Source: Actinostola sp. cb2023
Lineage: Eukaryota; Cnidaria; Anthozoa; Actiniaria; Actinostolidae
DNA: 64,000 nt
Direction of reading: 5' to 3'
Assembly: GCA_033675265.1 (NCBI GenBank)
Contig: JAUJYZ010001425.1
Span: 62,001-126,000, forward strand
Shown piece after piece: positions 34,417-45,595 of this stretch. Under the pieces are notes generated by a model that ran no database searches, had not been told where the DNA came from, and saw nothing but the letters and a program-made list of their open reading frames with translations. The translations under genes were made by a program, and so were the position numbers. Position 1 is the stretch's first letter, and every line of letters begins with the position of its first letter.

Positions 34417-35483
34417 AAATTGGCATGGTTTTCCGTTCTGCTTTGATGAACTACTCGTTGGCTCCGTTCTATCTTGTCGTCGTTTTCAACAACTATCTTT
34501 CCTCTAGACCGATGACTCGCTTCTTGATGTAGCCAATCCAACAGATTTTCCACATTTTCTTCTTTACTCTGTCTTTTCATCTCTCTCCCAAAATCTACGT
34601 TGTCTCGGGAATCGAGCTTGGATAAAAGTTGAGACATAAAGAACGGTGATTCAGAAGCGTTGTTCACAGAACAGCCATTGTCTTCCATGTCGTTAACGTA
34701 CCTTTGGACGGTTGTAGCGAACATTGTGAGAGACTTTGAGTCTTGTTTGACAGGTTTCAAGTTGTTTATCTCTGCGAGGAGAGTGTCCATAAGCTTCCGC
34801 TTATCTTCAAATTCTACATCAAGGATACTCCAAGCTTGGACGATAGTCTTACAGGTCTTCACTTGCTCGGTCCACCAGTAGCCTTTTGGCATCGCTTTTC
34901 GAAATCGCTGTAGTTGTTCATCTGGATCTTGTCCATATTTGCTCATCGAGTGATTAAATTCCTTTTTCCAGGTTCTGTACGTTCTACGGTTTCCATCCCA
35001 GACTGGTACTGGCAACCTTTCAAGAGCACTTGTATTATGCTTTGATCCTAAATATTCTGCCATCTTTGTTACTGCCGCGGTCATGGCGTCTATGGCATCT
35101 TGTTCTGACTTGGCAGTAGTAGATTCATGACCTTTTTGTAGATTAAATTATTTCTGATATGTAGCGTATTTTTGTGCCAATTGTACATAGTCGTTTTTAA
35201 CTTTAGATCCAGCGATTTCAATGTCTTTCAAACGATCATCTCCATCATCTGCATCAAACAACTTATTAGCGATATTCTCTTGAAGTTTCTTAATACTTCT
35301 GTACTTGGTTTCAATCTCGTCAAATACAGTTTTTAGCCTGTCTAAATGTGGTTTTGTTGCGAACAAAACGTCAAATTCTTCTAACAATTCACCAAAACTG
35401 TGAATTGAGTTCCTCATCTTCCCAAGGAGAGTTCTTACATCGATCTTTGGTGGCATTTTCACGAACTTCCGATAGAAATGCAA
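34417..35483 (-). pseudogene. BEL/Pao gag N-terminal and central region
   Basis: A start at 35483 (or the Met of KMPPKIDVRTLL at 35456) opens a predicted coiled-coil N-terminus (DRLKTVFDEIETKYRSIKKL). An in-frame TAA at 35148 interrupts it, and the same frame continues through 35084 (MTAAVTKMAEYLG). The DUF1759-type gag core includes LPVPVWDGNRRTYRTWKKEF, KGYWWTEQVKTC and SPFFMSQLLSKLD. It ends where the palindrome begins. Gag would form the particle that packages the element RNA. Confidence 0.85.
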
Positions 35484-35484
35484 A

Positions 35485-35961
35485 TTGTATGCAAATTATA
35501 CCAGCCTCGTTTTCGTTCACACCATGCGGGATGACCTTTCCATGACTTTGGCGATTTCCAACAATTACAAACACATCAATAAATCGTGGTTCAAATCTTT
35601 TGGACGGTTTACCTACTTCGATAGTTGTCCTTTGATATTTCGAAGTTGCTTAAGTTCTCAAAGACGGTCAGTCGCTCGATAAATGGCTGTGGGTTGTCTT
35701 TGTTTAATACGGTGTTGTTGTCCTTCAGTCGACGATTTCGTGTAGCTTGGTTGTAGACTTTTTGACTGTTTCGCGTCCTCGTGGCGGGCCGTTACTAAAT
35801 TTAAGCTTTACACCACACACTGATTTCACCAGTTTCCCTTATTTATGCTTGAACTTACATCACAGTACACGGGGTCGATCGGTAGAGTGAAGATAAAGTC
35901 AACTGCAAATGTACACGTAAATACAACAATGAATCTATGGAAAGGCACAACAACAATGTTC
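35485..35961 (-). other. BEL/Pao 5' leader
   Basis: Between the gag start and the 5' LTR. I see no convincing tRNA primer-binding site next to the LTR edge (the adjacent element-strand bases read AACATTGTTGTTGTGCC). Confidence 0.5.
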
Positions 35962-36166
35962 TTACAATACTCACAAAGTCGTTTGGGGATTGTCTGGCGG
36001 CTGAATGTCTTTTACGTCGTTGAATTTAGAGTTATTTGGGGATTTATATAAACGCGTGGTTTACGCTTCCGAAAAACTGTAATCCGAGTCCCCCATTAAC
36101 CTTTCCCCCCGTCAGAAGTAGGGATTAATTACTAATGTAATTGAGAACGGGTGAGCGTGCGTAACA
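35962..36166 (-). repeat. 5' LTR of BEL/Pao element
   Basis: 205 bases, 201 identical to the 3' LTR. Confidence 0.9.
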
Positions 36167-36586
36167 CAAGACACAAAAGCAATTATTATGTTCTTTTCTC
36201 AGGAGACTCAAGAACAATTCAGATAATCATTCATTATTAATGAGTTTGAGAAGCAACATCAAAAACTCGTGCTTCGTGTTTCATCAGGGGATTCAAAACA
36301 CCTCGATGTTTTGATGGTTCTCGGTGTTTTGAACCCCTGATAAAACACTCGCACTCTTTGTTGATATATTACTTCATTTACTAAAGAGACCATTAGGTGA
36401 ATATATTCAGAGAAACGAAAGGAAGGAAGGAAGAATGATAGAAAGAAAGAAAACAAGAAAGAAATGGAGTCACGAAATTCAAAACCTATTTAAGATAACA
36501 ATTTCCCAGGGTGTCGTATTCTTGAATCCTTGGTTTTGTAATCGCTCCTAGGGGTAGGCCATTCCATAGAGGATATTACACGGTGA

Positions 36587-37062
36587 CGCGAAGATATGAA
36601 GTTTATCTTCGAGTGGTGAAAATATTTCACGAGTGAGAGCAGCGAACGAGTGAAATATTTTATTATATAGACATTCGCACTACTCGTCACCTTTCTTTCT
36701 AACGCCAAGGACAAACTTAATGGACAATTCTTGTAGCTCGCTTGGAGGAATATTTTCAATATTCCTGTTCTCATCTTCATTTTCAAGAAATTCTTTGAAT
36801 ATTTTCACGACGAATAACGTCTTCTTTTTGGTATTTTCATTCTCTTGTTCCTCGCTAAAGACTTTGAAAAACCTGTCGCTCGACATTTTGACTTCGGTTG
36901 CAACGCGCGTCAAGTGAGCGGGAAAACATCGGAAGTGACGTCATCGATATCCTCACTAGTGAGGATATGGAAAATACGCCACTCGGGTCCCGAATGTAGT
37001 TTCGTATGAATTTTACGAGTGAGATATTTTCCAGTAAAACACTCGTGTCTATATAATAAATA
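36587..37062. mobile_element. Short recombinase-type element (hairpin, TIRs, recombinase N-terminal remnant)
   Basis: An imperfect TIR of about 15 bases (TTTATTATATAGACA) lies at 36659-36673 and inverted at 37046-37060. Outside the left TIR lies a hairpin (about 36617-36661) with AAAATATTTCACGAGTG and CGAACGAGTGAAATATTTT arms. The interior contains a palindromic TCCTCACTAGTGAGGA and the N-terminal recombinase fragment at 36680-36913. It is a deletion derivative of a recombinase element. Confidence 0.55.
36680..36886 (-). pseudogene. N-terminal fragment of a Crypton/DUF3504-type recombinase
   Basis: From Met at about 36886 the protein reads MSSDRFFKVFSEEQENENTK, VVKIFKEFLENEDENRN, then IPPSELQELSIKFVLGVRKK, and ends at 36680. 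It has the SAM-like N-terminal domain seen at the start of the recombinase at 44477-45595 (compare the MKPEDLNKILEIFYAEVKNK block there). The catalytic domain is missing. It is enclosed by the TIRs at 36659 and 37060, so it is the internal remnant of a truncated copy. Confidence 0.6.
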
Positions 37063-37189
37063 GGGCTATTATGGAAGAAGTAGCTTGAATTGATTGTATT
37101 TCCAAGGTTCATAGTCTTAGTAGAGTAATGCTTCCAAAAACAATGTTGCTGTCGTTGTTAATTTTTGGTAAATGTTGGTTTGTCTTTAA

Positions 37190-37860
37190 GGTGGTTCCAG
37201 CATAATGAATGACCGGTTTGCCGTATTTTTTAACTCGCTCGCTCCGCGTCAATATTGCTTGGATTTTATTATGCTTAACACAAATACTAATTCAACTATT
37301 CTGCTTTTGGAAGGTTTATCAAAATTATCATTGTAAGCCGCGTTTGTGAATGCCAGCTGATATTCAACGACACTATTTTCACTAAAACTGCTGCCAAGCG
37401 TTATTCCCAAGTACGATTTTTTTTAAACTTCGTGAACGACCTTTTAAGGTCCCTAAAGTTCTGACGAGGTAAGAAGGAAATTGATCGAGCCGAAATCATC
37501 AATTCATATTTTTGTTGTCAAAATTTGGACAAATCGGTTGTTACGTGATTTCGGCTCGAACAATTTTTTTCTTACCTCGTCAGAACATTACTAGCGACCT
37601 TAAAAGGCCGTTCACGAAGTTTAAAAAAAATCGTACTTGGGAATAACGCTTGGCAGCAGTTTTAGTGAAAATAGTGTCGTTTGAATATCAGCTGGCATTC
37701 ACAAACGCGGCTTACAATGATAATTTTGAATACACCGTCGAAAGGCAGAATAGTTGAATTAGTATTTGTGTTAAGCACAATAAAATCCAAGCAATATTGA
37801 CGCGGAGCGAGCGAGTTAAATAAATACGGCAAACCGGTCAGTCATTATGCGGGAACCACC
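37190..37860. mobile_element. 671-bp foldback element with TTAA target site
   Basis: The two arms are inverse copies of about 290 bases, ending GGTGGTTCCAGCATAATG. They are flanked on both sides by TTAA (37186-37189 and 37861-37864). TTAA duplication is typical of Kolobok and piggyBac transposons. No transposase present. Confidence 0.75.
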
Positions 37861-37864
37861 TTAA

Positions 37865-40800
37865 CTTTGACATTCATTTCCTAATAACTTAAGCTTGTTT
37901 TTAGTTAACAACTTGTATTGGATGGTATAAATACAACGGACATAAATTATACAACGACAACAAAAAAGAAACAAAAGTACTAGATCCAATAAGCCAAAGT
38001 GCGAACGGGACGCGAAGGCCCATCCCATAGGCACAGGAACACAATACAACTACAAGCTCATAAATACACACACGATACACAGCTCAAACAATACAAAGTT
38101 ATATAGTCTATCTAATATCTATGACATGAACATGTTTGGTCCAAGTCGCCGGGTGATCCCAGTGTACACGGCAACATGTTAGTGTCAAAACGTGTTTCAA
38201 GTTTCATTAAATTGTGTACTGATTAATTAAAAAGTCCTTAAAGGTGTTTGAATTTGGAAACCTTTTTGGTTTGGTTATTTGCAATATGGTGTTACAGAGT
38301 TTTACAATTCTCTTTAAAAAGGAGCCGGGTGGAATCAATTATTCCTTAATTTCTTTCGGCAATCATGACGAGCGTTACCTAGGTCAAGAATGCGGCACCC
38401 CGTTGATTTTGAACATTGAAGTTCTGAAATCTAATGTATATGAGAGAGCGTTGCACAGCTTTACGTGTTATAAGCCGTTTGCGTCAGCGACACGTTCAGA
38501 GTTTCGGATGCTACAGGTCAAATGTTTATTATTACAAAAATAATTCAGAGTGATTACAACGCCACTGTAGTATTCGATCAGGATATTTACAAACTTAGTC
38601 TTTCCTTTGATTTGCTCTAGTATATTTTGCGATCCATTTTCTTAATCTCACAACACTAGATTTGTTTTTCAAAATAACTACTAAGTAGTTTAAAAGTTTA
38701 AATCTAAGTCGAAAGACTATTTAAAAAAATCTAAAGTTTCACAATTTTTGCAAGATGGCAGATCGACTATGACGGACGACGCACTGGATCCTTGTTCATA
38801 GACCGCGAATTGCAGAACTTGAAATAAATCCTTCTTTGCTGGTGGAACCATGACTTTCAAATGACCATTGCAAGACAGCCAAAATAAAAAATATCGCTAA
38901 ATTTACACTTTGACAACCTTTGTGTAATCTGTTTATACGGCTTGTTTTCGGTACAAATTACATAACGCAAGTGGTAAGTTGGATGATCGCAAGGCGAGCT
39001 ATAACAGCGGCTTCGTAGAGAACGCCGTCTTCAGTTTTGTAGCTTGTACCAGGGAGTTCTCATCGGCCATGGAAAAGGCAGGGACAATAGGGAGTTTGAA
39101 GTCATTTGGTGTCCAGTCCTGCATTCCAACAACGGGCACGAAAAAATCGTTTTCCGGTACAATGTTGCAATAATTTAAATAACAGCTATCGAAGTTACGC
39201 ATAATGAATCGGTAATTATTATTGTGTATTCCGTTTATGCTCTTGTCCAGTCAAACCGTGATGACGACATTATAAGTAATAATCTATGTTCACGTTGTAA
39301 ATTCATTCAATTGACAAGCCAACAAGAAAAGCTAACTATGATTTATTTAAAACGGAAGCCTGGACACGCGTCTGCTTTAGGAGGCTATGATTTATACGAA
39401 ACCATTGAAAAAGAAACTTTGCACATGGATTTCTGCTTGCAGATAACATTTTTGATAATCGACTGGCTATTCCAGAGATATATAGAGGGTAGCAGGGTAA
39501 TCGGACCATCGCAGTCCAGTGGGTATTCAGTGAAAGTTTATATTGGGGATTTTAGGTGTGGTATCAATACGATATAGAGAGAAATAGTATTGAGTCCATC
39601 GGTACTCTTCGGCACAGGCTCGGATGCTATAGTGGTCTCCCTTAGTGTCGTCACGCAAAGCTCTTACTAACTCTTACGGCTGCGAGGGAGACGTCGACTA
39701 TGATGCTAGCGGATAGAGAATGTTTGTTATCGAAAAATATATATATAATTAATCAAAATCTTATGGGCTCCTGTCAAAATTAATGTGAGATGATAGTGCG
39801 TGAGTACTTAACGCAACACGGATGGCAAAGGTCAACATGAAATGGAAGGTGATTGGATAAACGCACGTGAACGTAGATGTCAGATACAAGTAAGGGGAGC
39901 CGATGACTGATTTAAAACATACCGGTACCACGGAGTTCTTTCTTTAAACTCTTCGCATAAAACGAAGCCATCCTTCGAAAAGTCCTTTTGTCTCAGGGGC
40001 CTAGCACATATGCTATATGCTGTGGCACCGTAAACCTCTTCTTTCTCGTGTCCATAACTAAATTATTTGGACGATTCGATCGTGTTTTGGTTTTCCCGCC
40101 AGTTCCCTCGATCTCGCCAGTAAAATACGTGAAAACCTTGTTCGCTGAGAACAATCTGGGCTTGCAGCCGCACAAAGAAGTCGTAAGGTCGTACCATCGC
40201 TTTTGTGGACAAAGCGATGTGTCAAACACACGATAAAACATCACGTTCGACATTAATACGACAAGAGTGTGGGCGCCGTGTCGAATGCTGTCTTGCTCGA
40301 AATTCCCGCCAGCAGCACTGACGTAGAAGCATATACCACAAGATCCAATTTCAAACCTACTAAATTACTGAGGTCTGCTTATTACAGAAAACACCATGAC
40401 AGAGAGACATAATTTCTAACACACGATTTGCACCTTCCTCGACCGTAGTGTACATATCGCTGAGCTCTAATTAGATTATCTTCATAGCAACACGCATTTT
40501 TCTGGACTTCCAGCAGCGAATTCCTGACCAGGGTAAAGCTCGTCATTGATGGAGTCAGGGACAGTGTTAGTACCTAATCGTACTGGAGAAGTGACCGGAA
40601 TACTTTCTAAAAGTACTTTTTATATTAAATCCAAAATGCATATTGAAACCAACATGAACATCCTCTGTTCGGCTTTTGTTCGCTCTTTACATCTGCAATA
40701 ACAGGAAACGCTTGTAGTCTGCATTCAATACCAACAAAGCGGTTGTCATGTTCATCTGAAGAAAATGAGTATCGCATTCTCTCGTTGACTTGAACAACGA

Positions 40801-42420
40801 AAAATATTTTTATTTTTGTAACGCCTCACGATTGAATTAATATTCTGATTGCGTAGCGCGCTCAGCATGGGACGTACTCGTTTAGTATTTCTTCATAATG
40901 TTATGTTATCAAATTTGGCCTTAAGAGGAGATTGATTTCATCATCGCATAGTATCTGTCAAAAGCGCCCAAAACGAGCCCTTTTGAACAGCTTGAATTTA
41001 CTCTAATTTTACTTTACTCAAAGCACAAACCATTAAAAACAAAGTAGTATGTCTGCATAAAACTGTATTAGCGTTGCACAAAGTCATTTTTAACTCGTGG
41101 ATTGCGAAGCATCCACGAGTTATTGGGATGGATGGGACTTTTGAACCGGAAGTGTCACTCACTCACTCGGGGGCAAATTGTAAACTTTTGAGCGGGACTG
41201 GGAACTAGACATGAGGCTTCAGATTTCCAAAATGGCTTCCGATCCCAAGATCAGACGCTTGATGTGGAATTTTTCTAAGGAAATCTTGCACTCTTTACTC
41301 GTCAGAGTGTTCAGTGTGTGGTCAAAGACGATAATATCTTCAAACTTGATATCGTCACCCCTTCCATTCGTGAGGAAGCTGTTAGAAGAACGAAGAGATG
41401 GCTACGTCGCTACGACTAGTAAGCTTTATACTCTACTGGTTTCGCTCAAATGTCAACATGCCTAAGACTGATATTCCGCGCTAACTGAACTGAGACACAT
41501 GGAAGCCTTGAAAGCTTTTATCAGTTACATGTAAGCTTATACAAACTTGAAGTTAAGCTGTTGCATTGTAAAGAAATCATTACAAAATATCCTGGTTTTC
41601 AGTTGAAAGCAACGACTACGAAGCTTTAATACCCAAATCGGCCAAAAACTTGGAGACTCGAGCACAATCAAGATTACATACATGTACATGTTGACTTGAA
41701 GATGAATTGGACTTGAATTTGCGTTATTGCATTTGTGTATATTGATTTTCATTATTTATTTAAGCTTATAAAGCTTATTGGTTTTTATTATTTCGAAAGT
41801 AACTCGAAATCAAGCTGATCCCGGAAACCCACAAAATATGCCTCAACCCTCAACTCAAATAACTATCAATCTTTGTAGTTCAAAGAGGGAATTGCGAAAT
41901 ATAAAACATACAGCATTGATCACGAAAGATAACTGCAAAGACGTGCTGGTTTGAAGCATGCCCTAATGTCTTCTTCAAGGCGTTCCTCGTCAGTCACATA
42001 CCGAAAATCCACGAGTTCACCATTGGGTGCCTTTGATTGTTAATCTGAGGTGTTATTTCAGAAAAAAATACATAATAGCAAAATTAATATACAAATCTAG
42101 CTCATGTGGACAGTTTTCGATTCCAATTTTCACTTGGGATTAACACTCTAATGTCACTTTTACTGCTTAAAAGCCATAACAAATAACTTGAACTCTTCAA
42201 TTGTTAAAAACGTATTTTCCAAGCTATTACATGTTTTTTGGCCCTCAACTCGCACGTTCGTAAAACATCTTCTCTTACCACAAACAAGAGTATTATTGTA
42301 AGTGCTAAAGTGATCAGAATTGTCGCTTGGTAATAGTTAGTAAGGCCGTGTTCGTCTTCGCGCGTAAATAAAGATTCGATATAAATCTCATGAGTCCCAG
42401 AAAGGCGGGAAATGAAGCTG
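37865..42420. other. No gene recognised; a few small repeats
   Basis: No frame here has a recognisable domain. Noted are a miniature copy of the CTCCCTCGCAGCCG-type repeat (39638-39694), a perfect 12-base-arm hairpin TAACTCGTGGAT/ATCCACGAGTTA (41091-41122) and unsupported frames at 38244-38543, 39224-39577 and 41211-41465. Confidence 0.4.
39638..39694. repeat. Miniature copy of the Mutator-like TIR family
   Basis: GGTCTCCCTTAGTGTCGTCA and GGCTGCGAGGGAGAC, the two end words of the element at 18096-19537, are brought within 57 bases. Confidence 0.6.
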
Positions 42421-42780
42421 ATCGTACAGTGTATACACTTCCTAAGTGATCGACCTCGCTCGTCCAATTTGTTCCCAGTATTATTATTGTTATTTTTATT
42501 GATTTGCATCAATACTTGTTACTGGACAGTAACAAACGTGTTTCAATGGTTGGGGCAAATATTATTATTGCGTTTTCCAATATAGATAATCCATTTTCAT
42601 CGTACAGTGTATACACTTCCTAAGTGATCGACCTCGCTCGTCCAATTTGTTCCCAGTATTATTATTGTTATTTTTATTGATTTGCATCAATACTTGTTAC
42701 TGGACAGTAACGAACGTGTTTCAATAGTTGGGGCAAATATTATTATTGCGTTTTCCAATATAGATAATCCATTTTCATCG
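42421..42780. repeat. 178-bp tandem duplication
   Basis: Copies 42421-42598 and 42599-42780 start ATCGTACAGTGTATACAC and differ at only two positions noticed, so the duplication is recent. Confidence 0.85.
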
Positions 42781-42796
42781 TAAAAGATATGTATAG

Positions 42797-42959
42797 GAAA
42801 TCATATGGTTTCGAGTGCAATTTGGAATAAATTTGAACGAGTGGGTTTTCAAAGAGTTCAAAATTGCACGAGCCCGTAGGGCGAGTGCAATTTGAGCTTT
42901 TTGAAAACCCACGAGTTCAAATTTATTCTAAATTGCACGAGATAAACCATATGATTTCT
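42797..42959. repeat. 163-bp hairpin at the end of the recombinase element
   Basis: Arms include GAGTGCAATTTGGAATAAAT and GAGTGGGTTTTCAAAGAG with their complements. It abuts the left TIR. The outermost word GAAATCATATGG pairs with CCATATGATTTC. Confidence 0.85.
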
Positions 42960-43239
42960 TATTAATAATACAGATTCAAAAATTTCGAACAAACCTCGCA
43001 CTTTAATATACACAAACCTTATCAATATTCATGACTTATAAATATTCATGACTTATAAATATTCATGAGACAAAGCGTGCGAATGTTTTCATTGGCTGTC
43101 ACTGTAAACAACGGGACCATAATACTAACTTAATTCAAAGAAGCATTTCATTTTCGATAAAAAGACTTTTACAATGTGTTTCCTGTGAAGTTTACACACT
43201 TTATTAACAAAGTTCAAGTCAAACAAAGTCACGAAAGGC

Positions 43240-43500
43240 TCAGTGAAGCTCGTGATCAACATTCCAGCTTGGCAGCTCGTTGTCTTGAGATGAATGAACA
43301 GCTGGCGAATTTGGCACGATGTTGAACGAGACTTGACAGTTGTGAAACGTGTTGTGATTCACAACCATCTGCTTCTGGCTCTGATTACTCAGCAATGTCG
43401 GAAAAGAAAGACCAAATTGGAATCCTTGAGCAGTATGCGACATTTGTGGCTGGTTGGAATAAGATGTGCTTGGTTGCAGAGAACTACAAGGCCTGTTTAG
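43240..43500 (-). CDS. Probable C-terminal exon of the recombinase
   Basis: The frame read on the minus strand is Gln/Ser-rich (SQQLNRPCSSLQPSTSYSNQ) and ends NELPSWNVDHELH. It contains NCQVSFNIVPN, a short hydrophobic word of the sort that closes Crypton-type proteins. Possible AG acceptors lie near 43510-43530 (TTTGCAG). It lies between the recombinase exon and the same element's TIR, on the same strand, which is the main support. The intron from 44476 would be about 950 bases. Confidence 0.4.
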   Translation of the reverse strand, partial: LNRPCSSLQPSTSYSNQPQMSHTAQGFQFGLSFPTLLSNQSQKQMVVNHNTFHNCQVSFNIVPNSPAVHSSQDNELPSWNVDHELH

Positions 43501-44476
43501 CTGCTGGCTGGACTGCAGAGCTGCAAACTGTTGAACAGCATACCCAGAAATCAGAGACATGCCTGGTCGCGCAGCTCATTATTCATAAGCTTTTCGTACA
43601 TTTACATATCAAAGACAAATGGTAGAAATGTATGGCAAAACATAGAAAATCAGAAATATCTGAAGAACTAAACTTCGGATGCAAACTCCCGATAGCTAAT
43701 TCACAAGTTTAATGTTTTGGGTGCTCGAATCGAGTACACTTCTTACAATCAAGCGAAAATAAAGTATGACAAAATCGATTTCAAAAATCGCTCTCTCAAC
43801 AACATCTCACCTCTATCATTTACTGTAAAAGGCCGCCAAATTGAGTAAATTCCTAAAAGTTGGAGTCCGGTAGCAGCTTCGTCGTGCGTGGTACACACTT
43901 TCCCGATAGCCAGTTCGAAAGGAGGTCATCTAAACTCACAGAATATCACACTTGTTTGGCCATAAATTCCACTTCTAATATGACAAAGTCCAGCCAAAGA
44001 TAAGCTAAATTCCACTTTCGCCGATACAGAAGCATACTGAGTAAATATACTGTTTTCACCGTTGTTTTTCACTCGGTAAACGCTTCTGTCAAGATTATTT
44101 GGATCGCCATGTTTACATAAGTAGCCTGGCCTGTTAGATTACACAGGAAACCCAGAGATAGTTAGCTGAGTTAGGCTCAAAAAGCGAGAAATAGGAGAGA
44201 CGATGGAGGGGAGGGGGTTCAACTTTGGGCTTCCTGTGGTAAATACCATTTTCGCATCTTTTTGCTAAATTTGCAATTATTTTAAAATGTAGAGGCTGTA
44301 TGATCAAGATCGCTTCACACTATTAGTTTGTGATTCAGATTTCACATAGTTTACATGAATTTGAGTATAATCTTTTGATTCTGGGTAACTCCGCTGACAC
44401 AAATAATCGTAGACGCAAAATGTCTCTGATTTCTGGCAATGGATTGTGTGTGGGATGTTGTCTCGGTGTTCTTTAC

Positions 44477-45595
44477 CTGAGCAAGGCTATTTGACAACCT
44501 GTTGGGCTGGTTGTTTCTCCGAGAGATCGCCAAGGAGAGCTGCTTCTGTTCATCTTCGTCGCCTTCGTCGTAGTCGTCGAGGGATTGAATATTTCGATGG
44601 CCAGTGACTTTTGCAATCGACGACCGCTCAACTTTGTCTTTCTTTAACTTTTTCACGAGTGTTTTTCGAGCACTGTGATTTGTAAACTTCTTTGAACTTT
44701 CCTCAAGGCTTGTTCCAGCTACAATGGACTTCATCATTGTGTTGATTTTATTGACACCCATCGGTTGTGCTTTGAACCATACATCATCGTCTTTTCGCCT
44801 GTTGTGATTGATGGCTAGGTAGAATGGGCCTGTGTTTCTCAAACTGACGGGACGACGATTCATATATTCCAAGAATATTCCGACTGGACATCTTTCACCT
44901 CCTATGGCGAACATTCTGGGCTGAAAATCACGCACTTTGGCCCTTAATCCACTTTGTCTCGTCTTTGTTGGGCCCTCGGTGTACTGGATGAATTGTACGC
45001 CGTTGTCATCTTCGAGCAACTCAAAATCTTGTACCTTCATGTCATGATGTTCCTGACGTCCACGGAGGCTAAAGTATTGGGTGAGTAGCCACCAAACTGA
45101 ACTTATTAGTGATTCAGGGTCAGTTGTCCCAAATTTCCTGCTTATCCACAGAATGTCCTCCTCCTCCGTTGTCAAACCTCTAGCTTTGTTCGGCCTTTTA
45201 CCGCGACCGGCAAGGCGAAGTTGTTTCGCTTTTCCCTCGAGCACTTCTTTTGAAGATGTAAATTCTTGGTCTCTGGTTATTGAAAACATATAACCCTTTT
45301 CCTTTAGGTGCCGGTCAAGGGCTGTTTGCATCACACGGAGGCTATCTGGTTCGTAGTCCTCTCCGTCTTTGTTTTTCACTTCAGCGTAAAATATCTCGAG
45401 TATTTTGTTGAGATCTTCCGGTTTCATTTCCTCTATTTTTCCTTGTATCTCTCTGGTTTCTTTCCAGGACTTGAACACATTGAACCAGTGTGCAGTGTTT
45501 TTCAAAGTATTCTTGTTTTTGGATTGTAAACGTAGTTGCTCTATGTCGTTTTGGTTTACATTTCCAAACCTTTGTCTACTAAAAACACCCGCCAT
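44477..45595 (-). CDS. Tyrosine recombinase (Crypton/DUF3504 type), main exon
   Basis: Starting at the Met of MAGVFSRQRFGN (45595; a longer start at 45649 is possible), about 373 codons run to a donor CTCAG/GTAAAG at 44477/44476. The N-terminal half is a core-binding type domain (NTAHWFNVFKSWKETRE, KILEIFYAEVKNKDG). The catalytic half shows YFSLRGRQEHHDM (Arg I), TNHSARKTLVKKL (His-x-x-Arg), VTGHRNIQSLDDYDEG (Gly-His and the candidate nucleophile Tyr). All RHRHY positions are therefore present, so it could be active. The family recombines DNA through a 3'-phosphotyrosine intermediate; KCTD1-like and ZMYM-type host genes carry domesticated relatives. Gene lies between TIRs at 42962 and 45824. 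No disabling lesion is seen. Confidence 0.8.

Larger units (their letters stand above)
27326..36166 (-). mobile_element. BEL/Pao LTR retrotransposon with two nested insertions
   Basis: Two 205-base LTRs (27326-27530 and 35962-36166) differ at four positions, so they are about 98% identical. On the element strand the LTR starts TGTTACGCACGC and ends GAGTATTGTAA. A polypurine tract (GGAGGGGAG) directly precedes the 3' LTR (27531-27539 on the plus strand). The internal region holds gag, aspartic protease, reverse transcriptase, RNase H and integrase in the BEL/Pao order. Two inverted-repeat elements interrupt it (30790-32761 and 33855-34416). In-frame stops and one frameshift make it inactive. 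No clear target duplication or tRNA primer site was found. Confidence 0.9.
26625..36375. mobile_element. Non-autonomous recombinase-type element (TIR plus hairpin), split by the BEL element
   Basis: A 20-base perfect TIR (TTCTCAAACTCATTAATAAT) lies at 26625-26644 and, inverted, at 36233-36252. Outside the right TIR is a hairpin (about 36258-36368) whose arms share GAGTGTTTTATCAGGGGTTC and AACACCGAGA words with the hairpin of the recombinase element at 61153-61299. The only sequence belonging to this element is 26625-27325 and 36167-36375, about 0.9 kb; the rest is the BEL/Pao retrotransposon inserted into it. No recombinase frame remains. Confidence 0.6.

Noticed and set aside
27326..36166. 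An infectious retrovirus copy
   Set aside because: Domain order, RT/RNase H words and the C-terminal integrase extension fit BEL/Pao; no envelope frame is present and the copy has many lesions.
39224..39577. 117-codon frame as a host gene
   Set aside because: No recognisable domain, no neighbouring exon, composition like the surrounding AT-rich DNA.
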